A stretch of DNA of 55,967 nucleotides from Alphaproteobacteria bacterium (GTDB taxonomy: Bacteria; Pseudomonadota; Alphaproteobacteria; CAAHEQ01; UBA3637): NCBI GenBank assembly GCA_017960645.1, contig JAGCYU010000008.1, forward strand, positions 1 to 55,967, in the 5' to 3' direction. Every line of letters begins with the position of its first letter. The stretch's first letter is position 1. Of this stretch, positions 1 through 8,127 are shown piece by piece. A program made the position numbers and the translations under genes. The notes under the pieces were generated by a model that saw nothing but the letters and a program-made list of their open reading frames with translations, was not told where the DNA came from and ran no database searches.

Positions 1-95
1 ATGATTGTGCCACCATAGGTCGTACAGTTCGACCAAAAATCGGCTTGAGCCGTTGTTGCCAAAACCAATGCTGTTAATAATAAATACTTTTTCAT
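1..95 (-). CDS. Secreted C-type-lectin-like protein, N-terminal fragment cut by the window edge
   Basis: Only the first 31 codons are inside the window. They encode a signal peptide (MKKYLLLTAL, then an alanine-rich cleavage zone ending in AQA) and the start of a mature chain with WSNCTTYGGTI. This is nearly identical to the protein at 55003-55491, so the missing part is probably a C-type-lectin-like domain too. A purine-rich ribosome site lies just upstream of the ATG at 95. The upstream DNA is shared with the right-end copy. Function unknown; export to the periplasm or surface is likely. Confidence 0.75.
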   Translation of the reverse strand, partial: MKKYLLLTALVLATTAQADFWSNCTTYGGTI

Positions 96-203
96 TTTCT
101 TTCCCCCTTTTTTTAAGTTTTCTCCGAGCCCCGGAACGAGGCAAAACTTTGCGAGCTAAAACAAGCATTAGTTTTACCGGTTCCGACTGTCCCTAAACCC
201 TAT

Positions 204-229
204 GTTACATAAAGGTACCTTTTTGTAAC
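204..229. promoter_or_regulatory. 26-bp palindrome, candidate operator
   Basis: The arms GTTACA and TGTAAC surround AAAGGTACCTTT, with one mismatched base pair. The same palindrome is at 55673-55698. A second 12-bp GGTACC palindrome lies 152 bp away centre to centre in both copies. Its place upstream of a secreted-protein gene suggests a dimeric regulator site; no regulator is identified. Confidence 0.5.
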
Positions 230-505
230 GCTTTTGGACAAGAAAATGGGAAAAATGGAAAAACTTGACGAACATATTGAAATGATTGAAAAATATAGGA
301 AATTTAGAAAACATCAAAAATATGAAAAAAGTGCAAAAAATGTGAAAAAAACGCTTGCAATTAAAGGTACCTTTTTTTGCTACTCGATTTTGGCACTTAA
401 CCCGTTGTATTTATTAAAAAATAAATTTTTCATTTTTGGGCCAAAAATCGGTCATTTTGCTCCCTTTTTTTGGGGTAAAATTCAAATTATTACTTCGCCA
501 GCAAC

Positions 506-534
506 TTGACAAGTTTATCAAAATCATCTATAAT
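506..534 (+). promoter_or_regulatory. Consensus sigma-70 promoter, leaderless
   Basis: TTGACA at 506-511, a 17-bp spacer and TATAAT at 529-534 match the consensus exactly. The predicted +1 falls on base 541, the A of the next gene's ATG, so the transcript should have no 5' leader. Confidence 0.85.
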
Positions 535-540
535 GATGCC

Positions 541-783
541 ATGAAAACGAAAAACGATATACAAAAAAAACGGCGCTTCGATAAGTTAACTTTTTTTTGG
601 TTATTAGGTTTATTTTCTTCTATAGCAGCATTACAAACAGGGATCCGAATTCAAAAGTATAACCTTGCCAGGCTAGGTTCTCTAGGGATAATGATTACTG
701 TCCCTGCTTTTGGATCACGTGCATTTTTACCAACAGAAGAAGAAATACAAGCTGAAAGACGGCGTTCCAAAAAAGAAAGATAA
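541..783 (+). CDS. Small membrane protein of unknown function
   Basis: About 80 residues. A basic N-terminus (MKTKNDIQKKRR) is followed by a hydrophobic stretch (LTFFWLLGLFSSIAAL), a second weaker apolar stretch (LGSLGIMITVPAFG), and a charged tail rich in E, R and K. It was not recognised as a known family. The ATG at 541 is preferred over the in-frame ATG at 436 because a consensus promoter places the transcript start exactly on it. The next gene starts 6 bp downstream, so the two are probably cotranscribed. Confidence 0.6.
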   Translation: MKTKNDIQKKRRFDKLTFFWLLGLFSSIAALQTGIRIQKYNLARLGSLGIMITVPAFGSRAFLPTEEEIQAERRRSKKER

Positions 784-789
784 ATTTCT

Positions 790-1305
790 ATGCAACAAAT
801 AGACAAACAAAATCAACTGAGGGCCAAGATTGCCACAAGCTTATCCCCTTGGATATGCGATGAAGAAGTTGATTATCTTAAGTTGGGAACCTCTTATATC
901 CCAACAAATAAATTGAATCAGATGAATCAATTTGTACAGGATCAAAAAACAACTGATAAACAAAAAGCTCTTTTATCTAAAACGATTTTAGCCACAGGCC
1001 ATTACCATTTTGAAAAACAAAAAATAACGAAGGGCTATTTTTTCTTATCTCTTCCATTATTAATGGTTGTTGGTTGTTTATTTTTTGGAATTCACGGCCA
1101 TGTCAAAAAAAATCGGACGGAGCAATTGACGGCCTATACAATGGGAGCGACTGCATATTTTTTGGCAGATAGAATCAAACGTAAATTTTTAGCTGAAACC
1201 AAGGACAGCCGATACTTTTTTAGAGTTCTAGGGCGCGATAAAAATGAACAACAACGTATTTATAACGAACATCGCACCTGGTTCACGCAATCACACCAAA
1301 CATAG
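790..1305 (+). CDS. Hypothetical protein with a central membrane segment
   Basis: 171 residues, not recognised. The N-terminal ~90 residues are polar and mainly helical in composition. A hydrophobic segment lies near residues 80-102 (FFLSLPLLMVVGCLFFGI), a second possible one near 112-124, and a basic C-terminal tail follows. It begins 6 bp after the upstream small membrane protein and probably shares its leaderless transcript. The pair may work together at the membrane, but nothing in the sequence shows how. Confidence 0.6.
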   Translation: MQQIDKQNQLRAKIATSLSPWICDEEVDYLKLGTSYIPTNKLNQMNQFVQDQKTTDKQKALLSKTILATGHYHFEKQKITKGYFFLSLPLLMVVGCLFFGIHGHVKKNRTEQLTAYTMGATAYFLADRIKRKFLAETKDSRYFFRVLGRDKNEQQRIYNEHRTWFTQSHQT

Positions 1306-1440
1306 CTTTTAGGATTAAATTATCTTAAAGGCGAATTTAATTGTACATCAAAACACCCCGATTTTGATTGGCACAAAACGATCGTCTTTGATTTAATGGG
1401 GGGGAGAAATGACAAAAACTTCAACAGCAGCGGGGGAAAG

Positions 1441-1923
1441 ATGAAGAAAAATATATTTTTATTAGCTTTAGGATTAACATTTGCAACTGCTGCACATGCA
1501 GAAACCACAATTGAATGGACTGAAGCCGGCTGTCAATCAGTCGGCGGAACCTGGATCACAGCCCACAATGCCACAGATGAAGGATGTGACGCCGCCCACT
1601 GTAACAGCCTTAATTTTTGCAGAAGCGCCCAAAAGATGAATTTTTTTAGTGCGTTGATTTGGTGCAAATCTATTGGAAGAAATCTGGTCAGTTTTGCCAA
1701 TTTGTGCCCAGGAATCCCCAGCGGATGGAATTCGGCTACAGGAGCGTGCGCTAATGCAAAAGGCATTGATAGCACAACAGTTTGGACAACTTTGCCTGTG
1801 GATGCATCGCATTCTTATTATGTTATTCTATCTTCAGGTGCTGTGGGGAGTCCTAGTTCACAAACAAATTCATCTCACTCACGTCGTGATTATGCGAGTG
1901 AGAGCCGTGCTTTGTGTGAATAA
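1441..1923 (+). CDS. Secreted C-type-lectin-like protein
   Basis: 160 residues. A signal peptide (MKKNIFLLALGLTFATAAHA) leads into a chain with SVGGTW, NFCRSAQKMNFFSALIWC, LVSFANLCP, a VWTTLP stretch and a terminal ALCE. The pattern W/F-SA-x-WC-x-x-x-G near the middle and ALCE at the end resembles a short C-type-lectin fold held by disulfides. It is a diverged paralog of the proteins at 1-95 and 55003-55491. The start at 1441 is chosen over 1396 because it gives the signal peptide directly and has a GGGGGAAAG ribosome site upstream. A G-run lies at the alternative start. Ligand unknown. Confidence 0.7.
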   Translation: MKKNIFLLALGLTFATAAHAETTIEWTEAGCQSVGGTWITAHNATDEGCDAAHCNSLNFCRSAQKMNFFSALIWCKSIGRNLVSFANLCPGIPSGWNSATGACANAKGIDSTTVWTTLPVDASHSYYVILSSGAVGSPSSQTNSSHSRRDYASESRALCE

Positions 1924-1928
1924 ATATC

Positions 1929-1951
1929 AAAAAGCCCCGATTAATCGGGGC
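1929..1951 (-). terminator. Intrinsic terminator of the hydrogenase operon
   Basis: A perfect hairpin (GCCCCGA, TTAA loop, TCGGGGC; 1934-1951) is followed on the minus strand by five T. It lies just past the hydA stop and just past the convergent lectin-like gene, so it may serve both. Confidence 0.85.
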
Positions 1952-1967
1952 CGTAATTTCTTTTACT

Positions 1968-3720
1968 TTATTTATTGTACAGCGGACGCGCCACATAATG
2001 TGTATGCAACAACTCCTCAGCCTTTTCAGACAAAGGTGCCCCCAAATACTCTTTGTAAAGTTTTTGAATATCCGGATTTAGATGTGAACACCGCACTTTG
2101 GATTTTCTATCATCATTCTTAAGTCCATCTTGGCGGGCTTTACGTACAGCGTTTGTCACGCCTAAAGGTTGACCACCACCGCCAACACATCCACCCGGAC
2201 AAGCCATGACCTCAATAAAGTCATAAGGTGTTTTTTCACCATTAGCTTTAGCGCGACGTACTTTTTCCAATACGCTACTGACATTTTTAATACCATGCGC
2301 CACCGCGATATGAATTTCTTTACCAGCAATGGTCAAAGTCATTTCCTTTGCCCCTTCGTTCAGGTTGGTAATTTGGTCAAACTCCAAGTTTTCCAATTCT
2401 TTACCTGTAATCAAGTAATGAGCTGTTCTTAAAGCAGCTTCCATCACACCGCCAGAAAAACCAAAGATTGTACCAGCACCGCTGTATTGACCCAAAGGCG
2501 AATCTGCTTCTTCATCCGGCAGGTTGTTGAAGTCAACGCCCATTTGTTTAATCATACGCACCAACTCACGCGTAGTCAAAGACACATCAATGTTTTGCAC
2601 ACCGTCATGGAACATTTCAGCCGAACGCTTAATTTCCCATTTCTTTGCAGTACAAGGCATGATGGACACGACAATCATATCCTTTGGTTCAACCCCGATT
2701 TTTTCGGCATAATAGGTTTTTGCCAAAGCCCCCAACATCGCTTGCGGAGATTTTGCTGTTGAAAAATGATCAATCATATCATGGTCAATCTTTTCCAAAT
2801 AATCCACCCATGCGGGGCAACAGCTTGTAATTAAAGGCAACCTTTCCGGTTCAGTCGTAAAGCGTTTAACAAACTCACTACCCTCTTCCATAATTGTCAA
2901 GTCAGCAGCAAAGTTGGTATCAAAGACCGCTTTAAATCCCATGCGGCGCAAGACTGCGTAGATTTTGCCTGTTACCAAGTCACCGCTCTTATAACCAAAA
3001 GCCTCACCTAATGCCACACGAACAGCCGGTGCGATTTGCACTACACAAGTCTTTGTTGCATCTTGCAAATAATTCCAAACTTTCCCAGTTTCATCCACTT
3101 CAGTAATGGCTCCAGTCGGACAGTGTGCAGAACATTGACCACACTTGATACATGGCGAATCATCCAAAGGTAAATCGCCAGCAGGTGCCATACGTGTATG
3201 AATACCACGCTTCAAAGAACTTAAAGCATACACATTTTGAACGTTCTGACATACTTGGACACAGCGTCCGCATTGAACACATTTTCTGGGATCAATTTGA
3301 ATACAACCAGTAGATTTGTCAATCGGCATTTCCTCAGAAGTTGGTGTAATATTAGCAAATGCATCTTTATCCAAAGCAAACTCTTGAGCTAAATCTTGCA
3401 ATTCACAATTGCCATTTTTCAAACATCCCAAGCAATCATTCGGGTGACGAGATAAAATCAACTCAACAATTGTCTTACGCGCTTTCATGATATCAGGATC
3501 ACGCGTGATAACTTGCATTCCTTCTGCGACAGGAGTACAACAAGATCTGAGCATTCTGCCGTTAATTTTAACGATACAGATCCCACAAGCGGCTGTTGGT
3601 TCCAAGTCCGGATGCTTACACAATGTTGGGACAATAACTTGAGCCTCGCGACACGCGTCCAACACGCTTGTGCCCTCGGGGACTTTTACTTCCATTCCAT
3701 CAATAGTTAACGTAACCATG
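1968..3720 (-). CDS. hydA: [FeFe]-hydrogenase catalytic subunit HydA
   Basis: 583 residues. It reduces protons to H2 or oxidises H2 in the cytoplasm as the catalytic part of a HydABC complex. The N-terminus is a plant-type [2Fe-2S] ferredoxin domain (Cys 34, 45, 48, 60), followed by a His-Cys3 cluster motif (HPNDCLGC...C), two [4Fe-4S] motifs (CVQCGRC, CIKCGQC) and the H-cluster domain. All three signatures are intact: TSCCPAW near 297, MPCTAKKWE near 353, and EVMACPGGCVGGGGQP near 502. The length is like the HndD type. The ATG at 3720 is preferred to the one at 3728 because AAGGA sits 8 bases before it. It overlaps hydB by a few bases at most, so the genes are coupled. Maturases HydEFG are not in the window. 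Confidence 0.95.
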
Positions 3721-3721
3721 T

Positions 3722-5443
3722 TTAGCATCCTTTCTTTTCATCTTTATCTTGCAATAACGCTTCGTATTCCTCTGGGAAATACTTGATTGTGGACAACACC
3801 GGGTTTGGAGAAGTTTGACCTAAACCACACAAAGAACCTTTTTGCATAGCAGATCCAATCTCCTTAATCTTTTCCAAATCGGCATGTGTGCCCTTACCAT
3901 CAGCAATCTTTGTCAACAGTTTTAGCATTTGATAACCACCTAAACGACAAGGCGCACATTTACCACAAGATTCATCCACTGTGAAGCCCAGATAGAACTT
4001 GGCAATTTCAACCATAGAATCGGACTCATCCATCACAATCATACCACCAGATCCCATCATAGATCCGATTTTCTTTAATTCTTCATAGCACAAAGGCAGA
4101 TTCAATTCTTTGGCAGGAATCACACCACCGGATGGACCACCTGTTTGTACAGCTTTAAATGGCTTGCCTGTGGACGTACCACCACCCACATCTTCCACCA
4201 TTTCTTTGACTGTTGTTCCCATTGGCACTTCAACCAATCCGGAATGTTTGACCTTACCGGTTAAAGCAAACACCTTCGTTCCTTTACTGGTTTCCGTTCC
4301 AACGCTAGCAAACCAATCGGCACCATTCAAAATGATTTGAGGAACGTTTGCCCAAGTTTCAACGTTGTTAATGATTGTTGGCTTTTGGAACAATCCTTTT
4401 TCCGTTGGATATGGAGGCCGTGGCCGCGGTGTCCCTTTGTTACCTTCCAAAGACATCATCAAGGCAGTCTCCTCACCACACACAAACGCCCCTGCTCCAA
4501 TGCGTAATTCAGCCATAAAACTAAAGTCCGTTCCAAAAATATTTTTACCTAAGATACCGGCTTTTTTGGCTTGTTTAATAGCTAATTCCACGCGTTCCAA
4601 AGCCAATGGATATTCGGCACGCACATAAAACCAACCAGAAGTTGCCCCTGTGGCATAAGCTGCAATCAACATTCCTTCCAAAACAGCATGAGAACCACCA
4701 CCCAAAATACACGAATCCATATAAGCACCCGGATCACCTTCATCTCCGTTACAAATAATGAACTTTTCGCCATCAACCAGTGGCGCTTTAGCTAACAATT
4801 CCCACTTTTTACCAGTTGGGAAGCCACCACCTCCACGACCACGCAAGCCCGACTTTTTGATTTCATCCAAAACCTGCTCAGGTGTCATTTCAAACAAACA
4901 TTTGATTAAAGCTTGGTATCCACCATTAGCAACATATTCACCCAAATCTTCTGGATCAGACGACCCTAAATGCTTTAACACAACACGACGTTGCTTCGTA
5001 AAGAACGGCAAATCCATGGACAATTCTTTTTCTTGCAAATGAGGTGCCAATTTTAATTCCATTTCAGGATGGCCCAACAAAGGCTTAATATGTTGTTCAA
5101 CAATTAAATGAGCAACATCTGGAGTCATTTCTTTGTACAAGAAAGGTTTGCGCCCTTTAATTTCAATACGAGTCATAGGACCTGCCGCACACAATCCCAT
5201 ACAACCTGTGGCCACCAAACGCACACGCTCAGACAAGCCTGCTGTTTCCAATGCTTGTTTCAAAGCTTCATATACATTTTGTCCGCCACCAGAATGACAG
5301 CTGGTTGCATTACATGTAAAAATGGTTGCATCATACTTTTCATTATTGGCTGTAAAATCTTTACCCATCTGCAAAAGCTTATCCTTTTGCATACGGCCGA
5401 CGGCCTTTAATTTTTCAATTTGTTCCGGAGTCATTTCTACCAT
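3722..5443 (-). CDS. hydB: Hydrogenase NADH/FMN subunit HydB (NuoF-like)
   Basis: 573 residues. It passes electrons between NAD(P)H, FMN and iron-sulfur clusters. The N-terminal ~110 residues form a thioredoxin-like [2Fe-2S] domain (CNATSCHSGGG ... GCMGLCAAGP). The NuoF core follows, with the NADH loop GRGGGGFPTGKKWE, the FMN region and the N3-type cluster motif SCGKCAPCR plus a later Cys in SLCGLGQTSPNP. The chain stops about 30 residues after that motif, so the C-terminal two-[4Fe-4S] ferredoxin domain seen in Thermotoga HydB is absent. The ATG at 5443 is chosen because GGAGG lies 9 bases upstream; it begins one base after the hydC stop. Confidence 0.93.
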   Translation of the reverse strand: MVEMTPEQIEKLKAVGRMQKDKLLQMGKDFTANNEKYDATIFTCNATSCHSGGGQNVYEALKQALETAGLSERVRLVATGCMGLCAAGPMTRIEIKGRKPFLYKEMTPDVAHLIVEQHIKPLLGHPEMELKLAPHLQEKELSMDLPFFTKQRRVVLKHLGSSDPEDLGEYVANGGYQALIKCLFEMTPEQVLDEIKKSGLRGRGGGGFPTGKKWELLAKAPLVDGEKFIICNGDEGDPGAYMDSCILGGGSHAVLEGMLIAAYATGATSGWFYVRAEYPLALERVELAIKQAKKAGILGKNIFGTDFSFMAELRIGAGAFVCGEETALMMSLEGNKGTPRPRPPYPTEKGLFQKPTIINNVETWANVPQIILNGADWFASVGTETSKGTKVFALTGKVKHSGLVEVPMGTTVKEMVEDVGGGTSTGKPFKAVQTGGPSGGVIPAKELNLPLCYEELKKIGSMMGSGGMIVMDESDSMVEIAKFYLGFTVDESCGKCAPCRLGGYQMLKLLTKIADGKGTHADLEKIKEIGSAMQKGSLCGLGQTSPNPVLSTIKYFPEEYEALLQDKDEKKGC

Positions 5444-5444
5444 C

Positions 5445-5921
5445 TTAATTGCCCTCCTTGGCACGCCATTCATTTATAATAGATTTAATTTTGTCGGTTG
5501 TTAGCTTTCCATAAGTAACTCCGTTAATAACCATAACAGGAGCTAAACCACAGCAACCTAAACAACGAACGACCTGGACATAAAATAAACCATCATCTGT
5601 TGTTGCACCAGCTGGAACACCCAACTCTTTTTCCAATTCTTCAATCAAACTAGCACCACCCTTAATATGGCAAGCAGTTCCATCACATACTGAAATGACA
5701 TACTTTCCAGGGGCCTTCACTTTGAAATAGTTATAAAATGTCAAACACTCATAAATTTTGGCCATAGGAATACCCAGTTCTTGACCCAAATACAAGGCCT
5801 CTTCCCAAGGCACATAACCAAACTGTCCTTGCAACTCATGCAGGGCCATAATTAAAGCCCCACGTTTGCCACTCCACTTGCGGATAATAGCATCAACTTT
5901 TGCTTTGTTTTCTTCGTTCAT
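5445..5921 (-). CDS. hydC: Hydrogenase [2Fe-2S] subunit HydC (NuoE-like)
   Basis: 158 residues, the usual size for the NuoE/HndA family. The thioredoxin-like fold carries the four cluster cysteines as CDGTAC and RCLGCC, and LQGQFGYVP is the usual N-terminal family motif. It is the first gene of hydCBA. The start at 5921 has AAAGG 7 bases upstream; the ATG at 5936 has none. A strong promoter at 5948-5976 gives a leader of about 20 bases. Together the three genes encode a soluble hydrogenase coupled to NAD(P)(H), which suits fermentative disposal of reductant. Confidence 0.93.
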   Translation of the reverse strand: MNEENKAKVDAIIRKWSGKRGALIMALHELQGQFGYVPWEEALYLGQELGIPMAKIYECLTFYNYFKVKAPGKYVISVCDGTACHIKGGASLIEELEKELGVPAGATTDDGLFYVQVVRCLGCCGLAPVMVINGVTYGKLTTDKIKSIINEWRAKEGN

Positions 5922-5947
5922 GTTTTTACCTTTCATTAATGAGGCGT

Positions 5948-5976
5948 AATATACAGATTTTTATAAAAACTGTCAA
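5948..5976 (-). promoter_or_regulatory. Sigma-70 promoter of hydCBA
   Basis: On the minus strand: TTGACA, a 17-bp spacer, then TATATT. The predicted start is near 5941. Confidence 0.8.
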
Positions 5977-6042
5977 GGGAATTTTATGTTTTTTTTAATA
6001 AAATTAGAATAAAAAACATCCAACTTTATTTCTTATTTTTTC

Positions 6043-6801
6043 TTAAACAAATGGATTTATCCAATGAACTTTCTCGGACTTAGATATAATAGAAAAAATC
6101 CGATCAAAAAAAGCAAAATCCCCATCCTCTGCACTCAAACGAAGATGATGTGAATTAATGCCAATAGACTTGCGCCCAGATTTCAAAAGTGCACACAATT
6201 CATTAACAATTTTTTCTTTAGCTTTAGGCTTGTGAATAGTCCAATCACAAAAATCATAATCTACATTATATATGCTAGAAATTTCCTGAGACTCATTAGA
6301 AGAACTGATAATCAATCCTGCTTCGTTTAATTTTTCTGCCAAGACTTCATTAATGTTATTGTAGGGAGGACAAAAAGCATTCAATAGCTGTTCCCCAAAA
6401 ATCTGTTTAAAACTTTTATAAAATTCCATAATCTTAAGATAGTCTTCCTGGCGATAATCTGGAAATTCTGAGGGGGGTAACCCAACCAACATATTTCTTA
6501 CATGTTTTAACCCATGTAACATCACAAATGCCTTATTTGCTTTCAGCAATTCAGTGAGTGATTGACCTTTTTCTAAATAATTTTCAGGTATAACCGCAAA
6601 AATTGGAGGAATCTGGTATTTATTCAAAAGTTCAAGTATAGTCTGTAATTTTTGTTTATATCTTCTATATTCTATTTGCTCTTTGTATTTATAAAAAGGA
6701 ATACATTTTGCACGCACATCATCATCTCTCCACCACATATTAATTGGCGTTTCAAAATTATTCAAAGTCAGTTCTAATTTTTTGAAATAATCTTCTGACA
6801 T
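6043..6801 (-). CDS. Polysaccharide-deacetylase-like protein
   Basis: 252 residues. The order of motifs fits a divergent carbohydrate-esterase-4/NodB-type (beta/alpha) barrel: WWRDDD near residue 23-28 (acidic catalytic/metal position), IPPIFAVIPE, HGLKH near 96-100 (possible metal histidines), FCPPYN near 143-148, and INSHH near 220 as a possible catalytic histidine. No signal peptide is visible, so the substrate would be cytoplasmic. GGAGAAGG precedes the ATG. It begins 14 bases after the Nudix gene and is probably in the same transcript. The family is likely; the substrate is unknown. Confidence 0.6.
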   Translation of the reverse strand: MSEDYFKKLELTLNNFETPINMWWRDDDVRAKCIPFYKYKEQIEYRRYKQKLQTILELLNKYQIPPIFAVIPENYLEKGQSLTELLKANKAFVMLHGLKHVRNMLVGLPPSEFPDYRQEDYLKIMEFYKSFKQIFGEQLLNAFCPPYNNINEVLAEKLNEAGLIISSSNESQEISSIYNVDYDFCDWTIHKPKAKEKIVNELCALLKSGRKSIGINSHHLRLSAEDGDFAFFDRIFSIISKSEKVHWINPFV

Positions 6802-6815
6802 ACCTTCTCCAAGGG

Positions 6816-7355
6816 TTATAATTGATAACCTAAAGCTTTAAATAGCATTTCAAATTCATCATCATGCAATAAAAGACTCTCGTCTCTGTTTTTAATCTTA
6901 CTCCTAAATTCATCAAGAGAAATATATTTAACCTCAGCCACTTCTTCCTCTTGCAGAACAATTTTTTTTAAATCCAACGACAACCGTAACAAATAAACAT
7001 CATTAAATTCATTATTGATAAAAGTCGCACTAGGTCTACTTGAGCTCCTTTTTGTTCCAATAAGGACAAGTTGTGAAGGTAATATATCAACACCCAATTC
7101 TTCTTTTATTTCCCTCACTGCTCCGGTCAAAGAATCATCACCTGCAGTCAAATGTCCTGCACTAGAAATATCCCACATATTAGGATTGCTATCTTTATTA
7201 GGGCTCCTTTTTTGCAACAGAACCTCATCTTTATCATTTACAATCCATATATGAACAGCTTTATGCCAATCTCCGTCTCTATGTACTTGTGCTCGCGGCT
7301 TTATTTTTCCCGTTTTCTGTCCGTCTTCATCCAAAACATCAAAACATTCTGTCAT
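6816..7355 (-). CDS. Nudix hydrolase, IPP-isomerase-like subfamily
   Basis: 179 residues. The Nudix box begins GHLTAGDDSLTG and ends with a complete REIKEELG helix that binds the metal. The first glutamate of the signature (GX5E) is an aspartate here. The N-terminal part (DEDGQKTG, RAQVHRDGDWHKAVHIW) is the pattern of Nudix proteins related to isopentenyl-diphosphate isomerase, such as YfcD. Reaction unproven: hydrolysis of a nucleoside-diphosphate-linked compound is the family expectation. It lies immediately upstream of the deacetylase-like gene. Confidence 0.8.
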   Translation of the reverse strand: MTECFDVLDEDGQKTGKIKPRAQVHRDGDWHKAVHIWIVNDKDEVLLQKRSPNKDSNPNMWDISSAGHLTAGDDSLTGAVREIKEELGVDILPSQLVLIGTKRSSSRPSATFINNEFNDVYLLRLSLDLKKIVLQEEEVAEVKYISLDEFRSKIKNRDESLLLHDDEFEMLFKALGYQL

Positions 7356-7446
7356 TTAATTCTCCTTTTGTGCGCCTATAATTCCGCTCGCCTATTTATA
7401 ACTTTTGCATTTTTATCAACCTGAAGTATATAGATAAATTCTGACG

Positions 7447-8127
7447 TCATAATTGTTCCACTATCTTCCCATCCACAACAGAAATACGACGATCCATTTT
7501 AGCCGCTAATTCTGGGTTATGCGTTGCCAATAATGCAGACAACCCTGTTTCACGCACAATATTGATAAACATGTTAAACACTTCATCAGCTGTTTTCGGA
7601 TCTAAATTTCCTGTGGGTTCATCTGCTAATAACAATACAGGTTCATTCGCCAACGCACGGGCAATTGCAACACGTTGTTGTTCTCCTCCAGACAACTGCC
7701 CTGCCCGATGTTTCAAACGGTGACTTAAGCCAACTTTTGTCAATAACTCACGCGCACGAGCCTCAGCCTCTTTTTTCTTTTTGCCAGCGATCATTAAAGG
7801 CATCATCACATTTTCCAATGCATCAAAATCTGGCAACAATAAATGTGATTGATAAACAAAACCGATCTCGTTTTGACGCAATTTTGTGCGCCCTGCATCA
7901 TTCATCTTAGAGGCATTCTTTTCTGCAATTTCAATTGTTCCAGATGTAGGTGTATCCAATAATCCTGCTATGTGCAACAATGTAGATTTCCCAGAGCCAC
8001 TAGGACCGACCAAAGCAACAATCTCGCCTGACTTGATTGTTAAATTGATATCTTTCAAAATCTCCAGCTTCGTATTACCTTTGCCGAATGAACGCGTAAT
8101 ATGCTCTAATTTTAAAGTATTATTCAT
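7447..8127 (-). CDS. lolD: Lipoprotein-releasing ABC transporter ATPase LolD
   Basis: 226 residues, normal for LolD. Walker A is GPSGSGKST near residue 41, the ABC signature is LSGGEQQRVAIARAL near 145, and Walker B is LLLADEPTGNLD near 165. It powers extraction of mature lipoproteins from the inner membrane for passage to LolA. Its start overlaps the end of the permease gene by 8 bases, so the two are translated together. The three island lipoproteins at 39344-40752 are possible clients. Confidence 0.93.
   Translation of the reverse strand: MNNTLKLEHITRSFGKGNTKLEILKDINLTIKSGEIVALVGPSGSGKSTLLHIAGLLDTPTSGTIEIAEKNASKMNDAGRTKLRQNEIGFVYQSHLLLPDFDALENVMMPLMIAGKKKKEAEARARELLTKVGLSHRLKHRAGQLSGGEQQRVAIARALANEPVLLLADEPTGNLDPKTADEVFNMFINIVRETGLSALLATHNPELAAKMDRRISVVDGKIVEQL

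Larger units (their letters stand above)
1..498. repeat. Left copy of a long direct repeat carrying a lectin-like gene start and its upstream region
   Basis: This segment matches 55397-55967 in the same orientation. The match covers the signal-peptide region of the lectin-like gene and about 320 bp of upstream DNA at roughly 90% identity by eye. The right copy has about 73 extra bases between the two blocks. The upstream block holds a 26-bp palindrome with one mismatched pair (204-229, centred on GGTACC), a second AAAGGTACCTTT palindrome (363-374), and an A-tract-rich stretch between them. No gene is supported between 96 and 540: the plus-strand frame there is interrupted in the other copy. 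Confidence 0.8.

Noticed and set aside
234..509. Plus-strand ORF in the left repeat
   Set aside because: The frame starts at TTG, is A-rich and low in complexity, and has a stop early in the right-hand copy, so it is not a conserved coding region.
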